From positions 19,449-83,448 of the forward strand of contig NZ_CABFVH010000025.1 in NCBI RefSeq assembly GCF_902141855.1: a stretch of 64,000 bases of DNA, given 5' to 3'. Under the pieces are notes generated by a model. The model saw only the letters and a list, made by a program, of their open reading frames with translations, had not been told where the DNA came from and ran no database searches. The stretch's first letter is position 1, and the number at the start of each line of letters is the position of its first letter. The translations under genes and the position numbers were made by a program. The DNA is from Methylobacterium dankookense (GTDB taxonomy: Bacteria; Pseudomonadota; Alphaproteobacteria; Rhizobiales; Beijerinckiaceae). Shown here one piece after another: positions 54,158 to 63,198 of this stretch.

Positions 54158-56146
54158 TCAGAACGTGGTCAGGCGCACGCCGCCGTAGACGGCGAGTCCC
54201 GGTCCGAGAAACCCGGTCGGGTTCTCGTAGCGCCGATCGAACAGGTTATCGATCCGCCCGAACACGCTGACACGCTCCGAGACGTCGTAGGTGACCGCGA
54301 GATTGACCAGCGTGAAGCCCGGATTCTTCAGGCGCGGCACCGAGAAGTCGCGGTTGCCGTCCACGAAATGTCCCAGCACGATCACAGTCCCGCTGACGGT
54401 CAGGCCGGGAAGCGGCGTCCAGAGCGCCGTGGCGCTGCCCTTGTGGCGCGGGCGGCGCAGCAACTCCTGATTGGTGATCTCGTTCTTCGTGACCGTGTTG
54501 GTGTAGTCGATCCGGCCCGACAGCGTGTCCGTGAGACGCACCGAGACGAACGCCTCCGCGCCGTAGGAGACGGCCCTGCCGACGTTCTCGTTGGAGGTGA
54601 AGCTCGCATTCGTGTTGATGAGGTTGGTGAAGTCGTTGTGGTAGTAGGTCGCGCCGACGCGCACGCGCTCGCCGAGGGGCTGCTCGAAGCCCGCATCGTA
54701 GCCGAGGCTCTCCTCGGGCTTCAGGTTCGGGTTGGCGAAGAAGTTGAAGGCCGGAAAGCTCTGGTAGAGCTGGCTGAGGGTCGGAGCCTTGAAGCCGCTG
54801 CCGACGCTGCCTTTGATCCGTGTCTCGGTGAAGGGCAGGATGTAGCTCGGCGCGACCCGGAAGGTGGTGGCCGGGCCGAACTGGTCGTTCTCGTCATGGC
54901 GGATGTTGGCGACGAGGAAGGCGCGGTCGAAGGGGGTCAGCTGCGCCTCGCCGTAGCCGGCCGTGTTGCCGTTCCGCGCGCGCAGGGAGGCTGGAACCGA
55001 GCCCGGTGAGGTCGTGAACAGGCTCTCCTCGTCGCGTTGCGCGCCGAACAGCAGCAGGTTCCCGGGCGAGAGCCGATAGTCGCCGCGATACTCGTAGCGC
55101 GTGCGCTCGCCGAGCCCCGTCGTCGCGTCCGGCGTGGCGAGGGGATCGAGCGGACCCTGCTGGCGGTTGAACAGGTTCGAATAGTTGATGGCGAAGACGT
55201 TGTGGAAGCCAGGCAACGGCGCCCACTCGGCCTCGTTGCGCGTGAAGATCTGCTGCACGTCCGCGGCGCTGCGGAACGCGGCCGGCAGGGCCGGGAAGGT
55301 GCTGAAATCGTCGCCCGTGAAGAACAGCCGCGCGTTGATGAAGCGCGTGATCGAATTGACGCGGACCGTGTCGCTGAACTGGTAGCCGAACCGCGCCGAG
55401 ACCGTCTCGTTGTCGTAGAAATTCGGATGGATCGGGCGGCCGAACGGCACGAGCCGGGGCGGCGTCACCGGCGTGGCGGCGGCCCGGACATGCTGCACGG
55501 AGACGGCGTAGTCGAAGCCGTTCTCGGATCCGCTGACGCGCCCGGACTGGTTGAAGGTGCCGTGGGAGCCGCCCTCGATCCGGGCCGTGGCGCGGGCGGG
55601 GCCCTCGCCGCGCTTCGTCGTGACGGAGATCACGCCGCCGATGGCATCCGAGCCGTAGAGGCCGCTCTGCGGACCGCGCAGCACCTCGATGCGGGAGAGA
55701 TCCTCCGTGAGGAGCTGACCGAAATCGAACGAGCCGTTGCCGTTGGAGGGATCCGTCGCGTCGATGCCGTCGATCAGCACCTTGACGTGGTTGGAGTTCG
55801 ATCCGCGGATGAAGACCGATGCCTGGCCGCCCGGTCCGCCGCTCTGGACCACGTTGAGGCCGGGCACCTGCTGCAGGGCATCCGGCACCGTGCGGCGCTG
55901 CTGGGCTTCCAGCAGGTCGGCCGTCAGGACGGAGACGCTGGAGCCCGTCTGCGCTGTCGGTATCGGCACGCCGGTGGCCGAGACCGAGATCTCGGAGAGC
56001 GAGACGGCGGCCTCGCCGCCGCGCGGCCCATTCGCGAAGGGCGCGGCGACCTGCTGGGCGTGAGCCCCGGGCGAAGCGAGCAAGACCGGCCCTGCGCAGG
56101 ACAGCACCAGCGCGTTGCGGAGGATGAATCTGATGGAATGGGACAC
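54158..56146 (-). CDS. BtuB-like TonB-dependent outer-membrane receptor
   Basis: A 662-residue outer-membrane receptor. Signal peptide (ALVLSCAGPVLLASPGAHAQ), TonB box region VSLSEISVSATGVP, plug with VPDALQQVPGLNVVQSGGPG, GQASVFIRGSNSNHVKVLID, IEVLRGPQSGLYGSDAIGG, and a 22-strand barrel ending YGGVRLTTF. The SNSNHVKVLIDG plug segment is BtuB-like. A cobalamin riboswitch begins ~137 bp upstream of the start codon, which strongly supports a corrinoid ligand. Start ATG 56146. Confidence 0.9.
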   Translation of the reverse strand: MSHSIRFILRNALVLSCAGPVLLASPGAHAQQVAAPFANGPRGGEAAVSLSEISVSATGVPIPTAQTGSSVSVLTADLLEAQQRRTVPDALQQVPGLNVVQSGGPGGQASVFIRGSNSNHVKVLIDGIDATDPSNGNGSFDFGQLLTEDLSRIEVLRGPQSGLYGSDAIGGVISVTTKRGEGPARATARIEGGSHGTFNQSGRVSGSENGFDYAVSVQHVRAAATPVTPPRLVPFGRPIHPNFYDNETVSARFGYQFSDTVRVNSITRFINARLFFTGDDFSTFPALPAAFRSAADVQQIFTRNEAEWAPLPGFHNVFAINYSNLFNRQQGPLDPLATPDATTGLGERTRYEYRGDYRLSPGNLLLFGAQRDEESLFTTSPGSVPASLRARNGNTAGYGEAQLTPFDRAFLVANIRHDENDQFGPATTFRVAPSYILPFTETRIKGSVGSGFKAPTLSQLYQSFPAFNFFANPNLKPEESLGYDAGFEQPLGERVRVGATYYHNDFTNLINTNASFTSNENVGRAVSYGAEAFVSVRLTDTLSGRIDYTNTVTKNEITNQELLRRPRHKGSATALWTPLPGLTVSGTVIVLGHFVDGNRDFSVPRLKNPGFTLVNLAVTYDVSERVSVFGRIDNLFDRRYENPTGFLGPGLAVYGGVRLTTF

Positions 56147-56282
56147 GGGAGGCGAGCCTCGGGCGACGGCAGTGGCACGTCACCGCGAACGAGGCCGAGG
56201 GGGCCGCCTCCTCGCAGGATCGGCGACCGCCTCGACAACCCATCGGTGCACCCCGCCCGACGCGCCTCGCGTGTGACCACGG

Positions 56283-56448
56283 CTGACGGCAGGTCTCCTG
56301 GCTCGCGGGTCGCTGCCCTCTCACCGTCTTCCCGGGTTGGAACCCAGTGACACAAGTGGTGGAAGGCTCGCCGCTTACAGTTGCGGGGGCAGCCGCGGAT
56401 TCGGCTCGCGCCTCACCGCATTCCCTTTCTCGTCCCCGAAGGGAACCG
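56283..56448 (-). promoter_or_regulatory. Cobalamin riboswitch 1
   Basis: On the reverse strand the conserved core is complete: GGGAATGCGGTGAGG, the CCGCAACTGTAAGCGG element, GTCACTGGGTT, CGGGAAGACGG and the B12 box GCCAGGAGACCTGCCG. It lies in the 5' leader of the BtuB-like operon and should shut it off when adenosylcobalamin is plentiful. Stretches outside the core are less certain. Confidence 0.96.
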
Positions 56449-56721
56449 TCATGACAATCGTCTCATCGCGGCCGGCCCGGGTCAATCGCGTTCCTGCGGG
56501 GACCGGCGGGCTGTTGCCCTGCCGCCGCATCTCTCGCCCCGAGATCCGTCAAGGACTCCTGATGATCCAAGGAATCGCGGCGTCATTCGCGTCCGAAACG
56601 ATTGTCCGCATGTCGTAGACGGAAGACGAGTCCCAGTATTCGGCGCGGACGGGGCGTCCGGTGCCGGAAGCCGGCGATGGCCGTTTCGGGAAGGGAATGA
56701 TTTCCCCGCCCGGATCCCGCG
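56449..56721. other. Junction between the two corrinoid uptake operons
   Basis: A 273-bp gap that must contain the end of the upstream operon and the promoter of the downstream one. GGGAA-TGAT-TTCCC at 56694-56707 is the only clear small hairpin. I see no gene. Confidence 0.45.
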
Positions 56722-57474
56722 TCATGGTCGACGCTCCAGCATCAGGACGGCATCGGCGCCTCCGGCGAGGGATCCGCGCTCGAAGCGGATACCGAAGACC
56801 CGATCGAGGTCCGGCGAGCCGGCGACGGTCGCGGCGGCGCCATCGCGGACGATACGGCCCTCCTCCAGGAGCAGAAGCCGGTCGCAGTCGAGGGCCGCCC
56901 GCTCGATGTCGTGCAGGACGACGACCACGATGCTGCGGCGGCTCCAGTCACGCAGGCGGCGCATCAGGTCGATGCGGTGGCCGATATCGAGGCTCGCGCC
57001 GGGCTCGTCGGCGAGGAGGACATCCGGCTCCGCAACGAGCGTCGCCGCGAGAAGGGCCCGGGCGCGCTCGCCGCCGGAGACCTGCGACCAGCGCCGCTCT
57101 CCGAGGCCGGTGAGCTCGTGGTCCCGCAGCAGGTCCGGGATGCGGAGCGTCGCGCCCGGCCGGCGGCTGGCACCAAGCGCGACGACTTCCCCAACGGTGT
57201 AGTCCCAGGCGGGCTGGAAGCTTTGTGGCAGGTAGCCGATGCGGCGGCCGCGCTCGCGGGACGGCAGATCGGCCAGCGGGGCGCCGTCGAGCGTGACGGC
57301 GCCGCCGCCCGGGCGCAGCAGGCCGGCGAGGCAGCGCAGCAGCGTCGACTTGCCCGCGCCGTTCGGACCGATCAGCCCGACGAGGGCACCGGGGGCGAGA
57401 TCGACCGAGACGGCGTCGAGGAGCCGGCGCGTCCCGGCCATAACGGTGAGGCTGTCGGCGCGAAGACGGCTCAT
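56722..57474 (-). CDS. FecE/BtuD-type ABC transporter ATPase (second uptake operon)
   Basis: A 250-residue ABC ATPase: Walker A GPNGAGKSTLL, Q-loop RIGYLPQSFQPAWDYTVGEV, signature VSGGERARALLAATLVAEP, Walker B VLLADEPGASLDIGHRIDLM, and VVVLHDIERAALDCDRLLLL. It is the last gene of the second operon. It overlaps the permease by 4 bp. Start ATG 57474; longer upstream frames lie within the permease gene. Confidence 0.9.
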   Translation of the reverse strand: MSRLRADSLTVMAGTRRLLDAVSVDLAPGALVGLIGPNGAGKSTLLRCLAGLLRPGGGAVTLDGAPLADLPSRERGRRIGYLPQSFQPAWDYTVGEVVALGASRRPGATLRIPDLLRDHELTGLGERRWSQVSGGERARALLAATLVAEPDVLLADEPGASLDIGHRIDLMRRLRDWSRRSIVVVVLHDIERAALDCDRLLLLEEGRIVRDGAAATVAGSPDLDRVFGIRFERGSLAGGADAVLMLERRP

Positions 57475-58463
57475 GCCCGCAGCCGCCGACGCAGGAGAGC
57501 GAGGAAGAACGGGCCGCCCGCCGCCGCCGTGACCAGGCCGAGCGGGATCTCGGCCGGCGGCAGCACGGCCCGGGCGAGGCCGTCGCAGAGAATGACGAGG
57601 ATCGCGCCGATCGCGGCCGAGACCGGCAGCAAGCCGCGGTGGCGCGGCCCGACCCACCAGCGCGCGATGTGCGGCGCCGTCAGCCCGACGAAGGCGACGA
57701 GCCCGCCATAGGCGACGGCCAGGGCGACGACGGCGGCACCGACCAGGATCGCCCGGGCGATGAAGCGGTCCGTGTCGAGGCCGAAGGCCTCCGCCTGGTC
57801 ATCGCCGAGGCCGAGGAGGTCGAGGCCGCGCGCGAGCGTCAGGCTCGCACCGATGGCGAGGCCCGCGAGGCCCGCGAGCCAGGCCAGTCCCGACCAGGTC
57901 GGCGTCTGGATGCCGCCCAGCGTCCAGCTCAGCACCACCTGCAGGCTGACGCTCTCGTCGGAGAGGGCCAGCATCAGGAAGGAGCGGATGGCGCCGAGCA
58001 TCGCCGCGACGGCGACGCCGGCGAGCAGCAGGCCGGCCGCGTCGCGCGCGCCCGCGCCACGGGCGACGGCGAGGACGAGGAGGGTCGCGCCCCAGGCGCC
58101 GGCGAAGGACAGGCCGCCGAGCGCCAGGGCCGAGGGCAGGCCGAGGGGGACGAGCAGAGCCACGGTCGCGCCGATCGCCGCGCCGCCGGCGGAGCCCAGC
58201 AGGTAGGGCTCGGCGAGCGGATTGCGGAACACGCCCTGGAAGATCGCCCCGCCGAGGCCCAGCAGGCTGCCGACGAGGGCGGCGGCCAGCACCCGCGGCA
58301 GGCGCCATTCGAGGAGGAGGCGGGCGCGGAGATCCTCGGCACCGCCGAGCGCCTGAAGGAGACGGGTCGGACCGGCCCAGTCGTGACCGGCGCTGACGCC
58401 GAAGAGGAGGGCGAGCGCGAGAAGCGGCAGAAGCCGGATCAGGGCTCTCACGGCGGCGCTCAC
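57471..58463 (-). CDS. FecCD/BtuC-type ABC transporter permease (second uptake operon)
   Basis: A 330-residue permease with about ten membrane segments: LLLEWRLPRVLAAALVGSLL, GGAIFQGVFRNPLAEPYLLG, SAGGAAIGATVALLVPLGL and GLVAFVGLTAPHIARWWVG. It begins at GTG 58463 overlapping the binding-protein stop by 4 bp. It differs considerably in sequence from the permease of the neighbouring operon, so the two systems are not a recent duplication. Confidence 0.9.
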   Translation of the reverse strand: MSAAVRALIRLLPLLALALLFGVSAGHDWAGPTRLLQALGGAEDLRARLLLEWRLPRVLAAALVGSLLGLGGAIFQGVFRNPLAEPYLLGSAGGAAIGATVALLVPLGLPSALALGGLSFAGAWGATLLVLAVARGAGARDAAGLLLAGVAVAAMLGAIRSFLMLALSDESVSLQVVLSWTLGGIQTPTWSGLAWLAGLAGLAIGASLTLARGLDLLGLGDDQAEAFGLDTDRFIARAILVGAAVVALAVAYGGLVAFVGLTAPHIARWWVGPRHRGLLPVSAAIGAILVILCDGLARAVLPPAEIPLGLVTAAAGGPFFLALLRRRLRA

Positions 58464-59350
58464 GGCCGCTCCTGCCTGTGCGGATGCAGGAGGTCCGCCA
58501 GGCGCTCGATCCCGTCCACGGTGCGCGGCCCGGGGATCAGGAACGCGGCACGGGGCACCAGATGGGCGCGGCCTTCGCGGACCGCGCGCATGTCCCGGAA
58601 GCCGGGACGGCTCGTCAGCTCACGCAACTCGGCCTCGTTGCCGGCCAGGAGCAGGACGTCCGGGTCGGCGGCCAGCAGGGCTTCCGGCGAAACCTGGGCG
58701 AGGCTGCCGCGGCCGGACAGGGCGAGGCAGCCGCCGGCCCGGACCAGGGCGTCGGCGGTATAGGTGCCCGCGCGCGCCACGAGGACGAGCCCGTTGCCGA
58801 GGCGCCCCGTCACCAGAACCAGGCTCGGGCAGGGCCGGCCCGCGACGGCCTCCGTGACGCGCGCGAGACGGGCGGCCAGGGCGTCGGCGAGCATCGCCCC
58901 GCGTTCCGTCTCGCCGGTCGCCCGGCCGACGAGGCGGATGTTGTCGAGGACCTCGCCGAGGCTGCGGCTCGTCAGCACGAGGACCGGCACGCCGAGCCGC
59001 TCCATCGGGGCGACGAGTTGATGCGCCGCCTGCCGCGCCGGCGTGACCAGCACGAGGTCGGGCTCCTGCGAGACCACCGCATCCACCGAGAAGCCAAGAC
59101 GGCCGCCCACGACCGGCTTCGCGGCGGCCTCCGGCGGGTAGCGGGTGAAGGCGTCGATGCCGACGATGCGCTCGGTCAAACCGAGCGCCGCCACCAGTTC
59201 GGTGTTCGACGAGAAGATCGTCACGATGCGCCGGGGCGGCGCGGCCAGGACCACGCTCCGCCCGAGCGCGTCCGTCAGGCGGATCAGCTCGGGCCGGGCG
59301 GGGAGCGCCGCGACCAGCAGGGCGGCGAGCCCGAGGATCGCGGCGCGCAT
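58460..59350 (-). CDS. Periplasmic helical-backbone substrate-binding protein (second uptake operon)
   Basis: A 296-residue exported binding protein of the cobalamin/iron-siderophore family. Short signal peptide MRAAILGLAALLVAALPARP; then LIRLTDALGRSVVLAAPPRR, IVTIFSSNTELVAALGLTER, AVVSQEPDLVLVTPARQAAH and QVSPEALLAADPDVLLLAGN. ATG 59350 directly follows the TGA of the receptor gene (no gap). Ligand probably a corrinoid because of the operon riboswitch; other metal chelates cannot be excluded. Confidence 0.87.
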   Translation of the reverse strand: MRAAILGLAALLVAALPARPELIRLTDALGRSVVLAAPPRRIVTIFSSNTELVAALGLTERIVGIDAFTRYPPEAAAKPVVGGRLGFSVDAVVSQEPDLVLVTPARQAAHQLVAPMERLGVPVLVLTSRSLGEVLDNIRLVGRATGETERGAMLADALAARLARVTEAVAGRPCPSLVLVTGRLGNGLVLVARAGTYTADALVRAGGCLALSGRGSLAQVSPEALLAADPDVLLLAGNEAELRELTSRPGFRDMRAVREGRAHLVPRAAFLIPGPRTVDGIERLADLLHPHRQERP

Positions 59351-61537
59351 TCAGAAGCGGGCCTGCAGGCCGATCTGCACGTCCCGGCCCGGCGCGGAGG
59401 TGCCGGCGCTGCCGTTGTAGAAGCGCAGGTCGGCGAGCGTCGGCTGCTGCCCGGCGATGGCGATGAAGAGCGGGTGGTAGTTCACGTCGAACAGGTTGCG
59501 CACCTGCGCGAACAGCTTCACCCCCGGCATGAGGTCGACCTCGCCGCGCAGGTTGACCAGGACAAACGGGTCCTTGCGCCAGATGTACTCGCGGTAGGGC
59601 TCGGCGGCCGGCACGCGGAGGTTCTCCTCCGTGTTGTACCAGACCGGGCCGTTGAGCACGCCCTGGACCTGGATGGTCCAGGGATAGGGGATGTCGGCCT
59701 GGCCGAAGCGGGTGCCCAGCGCGAGCTGGTACTCGTAGACGCGCTCGACCCGGCGGGTGTTGGCCGTGGCGACGCTCACCGCGCCCTCGTCCTTCATGTC
59801 GAAATTGTAGTTGCCGTTGATGTAGGACCGCCAGCGCCAGACGCCCGGCTCCCAACTGAACATCCGCACCATGTCGGTCTCGTACTGGACCTCGATGCCC
59901 CGGATGACGACGTCGCCAGGGTTGTTGACGTAGTCCGAGGTGTTGGCGTTCGGCCCGCGCGACCGGGTGATGATGCGGTCCGAGATGATGTTCTGGAACA
60001 GGGCCACGTCGAGGCGGGCGACCCCGTTGGTGAGCGTCGTGCCGATCTCGATCTGCTCGCTCGTCTCCGGCCGGATGTTCGGGTTGCCGAAGATGCGCCC
60101 GCCGCCGAGCGTGTTGAAGTCCGCGGCGAGTTCGGAGGCGGTCGGCGCCCGGAAGCCCGTGGAGGCGCCGATGCGGAAGGCCGCCCAGTCGGTCGCCCTG
60201 TAGGTCGCGCCCACCGAGTAGGTCGTCGCCTCGTAGGGCCGCGCGCCGTTCACCTGCGCGGTGAGGAAGGGCGTCGGATCGAAGCTCGTCGTGCCGTAGG
60301 TCTGCCGCACGCCCGCGCGCAGCGTCACCCGGTCGTCGAACAGGCGCTGGGTGTCCTCGAGATAGAGGGCGTGGAACTGGTCGGTCTGGTTGTTGTCCTG
60401 CGGCGAGACCTGGGCGAGCGGGTTGCCCGGCACGCCCTCGCGGAAGCGGTCGGAGCGCAGCCGGCTCGTCTCCCAGTCCCAGCCGAGCAGCAGGTCGTTG
60501 CCCGCGAACAGGTTGACGCGCGGCTGGAAGCGGGTGCCGAGGATGTCGAGGTTGCGCGTGTTGAAGTCCGCGCGCGTCCCCGGCACCGGCAGCCCGGTGC
60601 CGCCGCGCTGGACCGGCGAGGCCCACTTGAAGCGGTCCTCGTCCGTGACGCTGTAGAACTGCGCGAACAGGCTCATCCGGCCGTCTTCTGTCCGTCCCGC
60701 GTAGCTCGCGTCGAACGAGCCGTTGGTGCGGTCGTCCCGGCTGTAGAGGTTGCCGCCGGAGCCGCGGAAGCCGACGCCGTAGATGCCGTCCGTGCGGAAG
60801 GAGACGTCGAGGCGCTGGTTCGGGTCGATCTGGAGGCCGAGACCCGCGGTGATGCCCATGCGGTTCCACTGCGTGTTGGCCATGCGGTCGCCCGAGCCGG
60901 CATAGTAGTCGTCGCGCTTCGCCCCCGAGAGGCCGAGATAGTAGTCGAACGGCCCGACGCCCCCGCCGGTCTGCGCGCGCCCCTGCGCGAGGCCCCAGAC
61001 CCCGCCGATGCCCTCGACCAGCGTGCCCGGCGCGGTCCGCCCGGTCTTCAGGATGATGTTGATCACGCCGCCGATGTTCTGGCTGCCGTAGATCACCGAG
61101 GAGGGGCCGCGCACGATCTCGATGCGCTCGATGTCGGCGATCGAGAGCTTGGACAGGTTGGCGGTGCCGGCGCGGCGGCCGTTCATCAGCACGAGGACCT
61201 GGCTCTTGAAGTCCTTGCCCTGGCCGTCCGTGGCGCCGCCGCGGATGTTGATCGAGGTCTGGCCCGGGGTCCATTCGGAGAAGAAGCCGACCGCGTTCTC
61301 GGCGAGCAGATCGGTCACCGACTTCGCGGTGGAGTTCTCGATCATCGAGTGGTCGATGACCTGGACGGTGCCCGCGATCTCGGAGCGCGGCTCGGGGCGG
61401 CCGGTCGCCGTGACCACGAGCTCGTCGAGGCTGACCGCGGCCCGATTCTGGCCCGATGCCTCCTGGCCGGACGCCACCGCCGGAAGCGCGCACCCGCCGG
61501 CGAGCGCGAGCGCGAGGAGACGATGACGGCGGGACAT
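59351..61537 (-). CDS. TonB-dependent outer-membrane receptor (second uptake operon)
   Basis: A 728-residue outer-membrane receptor. Signal peptide LLALALAGGCALPAVASGQ; TonB box region VSLDELVVTATGRPEPRSEI; plug with VTDLLAENAVGFFSEWTPGQ, TSINIRGGATDGQGKDFKSQ, VLVLMNGRRAGTANLSKLSI then IERIEIVRGPSSVIYGSQ; barrel ending DVQIGLQARF. The plug is distinct from the BtuB-like receptor next door and closer to vitamin B12/heme-like receptors with an extended NIRGG motif. Its ATG overlaps the methyltransferase stop (TGATG), so the two are translated together. Confidence 0.9.
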   Translation of the reverse strand: MSRRHRLLALALAGGCALPAVASGQEASGQNRAAVSLDELVVTATGRPEPRSEIAGTVQVIDHSMIENSTAKSVTDLLAENAVGFFSEWTPGQTSINIRGGATDGQGKDFKSQVLVLMNGRRAGTANLSKLSIADIERIEIVRGPSSVIYGSQNIGGVINIILKTGRTAPGTLVEGIGGVWGLAQGRAQTGGGVGPFDYYLGLSGAKRDDYYAGSGDRMANTQWNRMGITAGLGLQIDPNQRLDVSFRTDGIYGVGFRGSGGNLYSRDDRTNGSFDASYAGRTEDGRMSLFAQFYSVTDEDRFKWASPVQRGGTGLPVPGTRADFNTRNLDILGTRFQPRVNLFAGNDLLLGWDWETSRLRSDRFREGVPGNPLAQVSPQDNNQTDQFHALYLEDTQRLFDDRVTLRAGVRQTYGTTSFDPTPFLTAQVNGARPYEATTYSVGATYRATDWAAFRIGASTGFRAPTASELAADFNTLGGGRIFGNPNIRPETSEQIEIGTTLTNGVARLDVALFQNIISDRIITRSRGPNANTSDYVNNPGDVVIRGIEVQYETDMVRMFSWEPGVWRWRSYINGNYNFDMKDEGAVSVATANTRRVERVYEYQLALGTRFGQADIPYPWTIQVQGVLNGPVWYNTEENLRVPAAEPYREYIWRKDPFVLVNLRGEVDLMPGVKLFAQVRNLFDVNYHPLFIAIAGQQPTLADLRFYNGSAGTSAPGRDVQIGLQARF

Positions 61538-62325
61538 CACGAGGCTTTCCTCCAGACGAGAATGGCCGAGGTGCGGGGAACGGAGAGGCGGTGGCCGCCG
61601 GGAACGGGCACGGCCTGGGCGGCGAGGCGGTCGCGCAGGTCCGGCCGCCGCGGGTCGGAGGCGGCCCAGCCGAGCCGGTCGGCGAGGTAGGCGGCGATGC
61701 GCGGCACGTCCGGCACGATCGCGCCGAAGGTCCAGTCGATCCGCGTCGCGATCGCCGGATGGTCGGCCTTCGGCAGGTTTCGCAGGACGATGTCGACGCC
61801 CGGCGTCTCGTCCTCGCCGTGCCATGCGCGGGGCAGGCAGCCGGCGAGGCAGAGGCCGCGGGGGCCGTTCTGCGCCGGGACCAGCCAGACCACGTTGCGC
61901 CGCGCCCATCTGCGGCAACGCTCGAGAAACGCGGCCGCCTCGGTGAGGGGCGCCGGCATGTTGGCCGCGAGCACCGTGTCGGCGAAGCCGGCGGGCAGGT
62001 CGGCCGCCTGCCAGCCCACCGGCTCGATGCGCGGCGGTGGGACCTCGGCGCGCAGGCGCGCCTGCATGACGGGCGCCGGTTCGACTGCCGTCCAGGCGGC
62101 ATCCGGATCGCGCAAAGCGGCGCCGAGCTGGCCGCCGCCGGCGCCGAGGTCGAGGAGGTCTCCGACCCGGGGGACGGCCGCGCGCACGAGCGGCGCGATC
62201 CGCGCGACGTAGTCGGAGGTGTCGATGCCGGCAGCGTAGAGTTCGAGCGGATCGATCTCGGCGTCCGGCATGCCGGGCGGATGCACCCGCGTGGCGGGCG
62301 GTCTGGATGTGCGAGCCTGTTCCAA
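61537..62325 (-). CDS. Class I SAM-dependent methyltransferase in the riboswitch operon
   Basis: A 262-residue methyltransferase. SAM-binding motif I is VGDLLDLGAGGGQLGAALRD; acidic motif II is AWTAVEPAPVMQARLR, and FADTVLAANMPAPLTEAAAF and VVWLVPAQNGPRGLCLAGCL follow. It is the first gene after the second cobalamin riboswitch and is coupled to the TonB receptor by a TGATG overlap. TTG 62325 follows GGAAGGA; GTG 62286 or ATG 62271 are alternatives. Its substrate is unknown; a role in modifying the imported ligand or a corrinoid is an inference from position. Confidence 0.83.
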   Translation of the reverse strand: MEQARTSRPPATRVHPPGMPDAEIDPLELYAAGIDTSDYVARIAPLVRAAVPRVGDLLDLGAGGGQLGAALRDPDAAWTAVEPAPVMQARLRAEVPPPRIEPVGWQAADLPAGFADTVLAANMPAPLTEAAAFLERCRRWARRNVVWLVPAQNGPRGLCLAGCLPRAWHGEDETPGVDIVLRNLPKADHPAIATRIDWTFGAIVPDVPRIAAYLADRLGWAASDPRRPDLRDRLAAQAVPVPGGHRLSVPRTSAILVWRKAS

Positions 62326-62440
62326 TGGTCCTTCCCCGAACCTTGCGGGGGGACCGGACGTGGACGCAGGCAGCTACCGCGGAGGATAGGCGGGCATGCA
62401 CGCGACCCGCCAGGACTCCCCGCCCACGAGACATGTCACG

Positions 62441-62622
62441 GTCAGGGCAGGTCTCCTGGCTCGCGGGTCGCCACCATCCGTCCGGCCTTCCCGGTGATCG
62501 CTCACCAGTGACGCAGTTCGACGGATGGCTCTCCGCTTACAGTTGCGGGGACAGCTCCGGCCTGAGCGCGCGAGCGCCGCACCGGATTCCCTCTTAGCTC
62601 GCCACCCTGCGATGGCGAGAAC
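62441..62622 (-). promoter_or_regulatory. Cobalamin riboswitch 2
   Basis: Reverse-strand core elements are all present: GGGAATCCGGTGCGG, the CCCGCAACTGTAAGCGGAG element, GTCACTGGTGAG, CCGGGAAGGCCGG and the B12 box GCCAGGAGACCTGCC. It lies upstream of the methyltransferase-TonB-ABC operon. It closely resembles riboswitch 1 around the B12 box (GCGACCCGCGAGCCAGGAGA in both), so both operons respond to the same effector. Confidence 0.96.
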
Positions 62623-62899
62623 CTTGACCGATGCCGGTCGTCGGACATCGCGAGCCCAACTGTCAATTCCGTCCCCCGGCCGCGGCCTGTGGGATGTGGC
62701 CGATCGGGTTCCGAGTGTTGCACCTGGGTAACTAGAGCGGCATCCGATCAGGTTGCATCGTAGCCGGCGGCGGCGAGGTAGGCTCGGCACTCGGCTGGCG
62801 CGAAGCGGATCAGGCTGCGTCGGATGGCGTCCCAGAGGTCCGGGATGGTCCGCGCCGCCCCGCTGCGCGAGCCCCGCCTTCAGCTTGGCGAAGGCCATC

Positions 62900-62939
62900 T
62901 GAGGGGTCCCCAACCGACTTGTCGATTGGGGTATCCCCT
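62900..62939. repeat. Palindromic insert in the transposase gene
   Basis: GAGGGGTCCCCAA and TTGGGGTATCCCC face each other around CCGACTTGTCGA, forming a nearly perfect ~39-bp hairpin-forming insert where intact IS630 transposases continue from FNPI to FAKLK. It looks like a small mobile palindrome. Confidence 0.75.
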
Positions 62940-63098
62940 GATCGGATTGAAGTCGGGGGTGTAGGCCGGGAGGTAGAGCAGCCGGGCTCCCACGGTCTCG
63001 ATGCGCTCGCGGACGCCGCTGACCTTGTGGGCCGGCAGGTTGTCGAGCACGACGGTGTCGCCGGCCTTGAGGGTCGGGGCGAGCACGTCGGCCACATA

Positions 63099-63198
63099 GA
63101 GCGCTCTCCGCCGAAGTGGATGCCGGTTCGGCGAAAGAGAGCGCGTCAAAACAAAGGCTTGGAGCCGTGCCCCGTCGCAACGCGATTGGGAACGGCTC
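63099..63198. mobile_element. 100-bp miniature element (MITE-like) inside the transposase gene
   Basis: A 100-bp segment bounded by TA on both sides (63097-63098 and 63199-63200) and with short GAGC/GCTC inverted ends. Removing it and one TA restores the reading frame across FRP-YVADVLAPT. It includes CCGAAGTGGATGCCGGTTCG, a motif seen in dispersed methylobacterial repeats. The TA duplication suggests mobilisation by an IS630-type transposase. Confidence 0.85.

Noticed and set aside
58478..61690. A very long open frame on the + strand (over 1,000 codons) opposite the second TonB receptor operon
   Set aside because: It is the antisense shadow of well-recognised reverse-strand genes; its product is Arg/Gly/Asp-rich with no domain, as expected in high-GC DNA.
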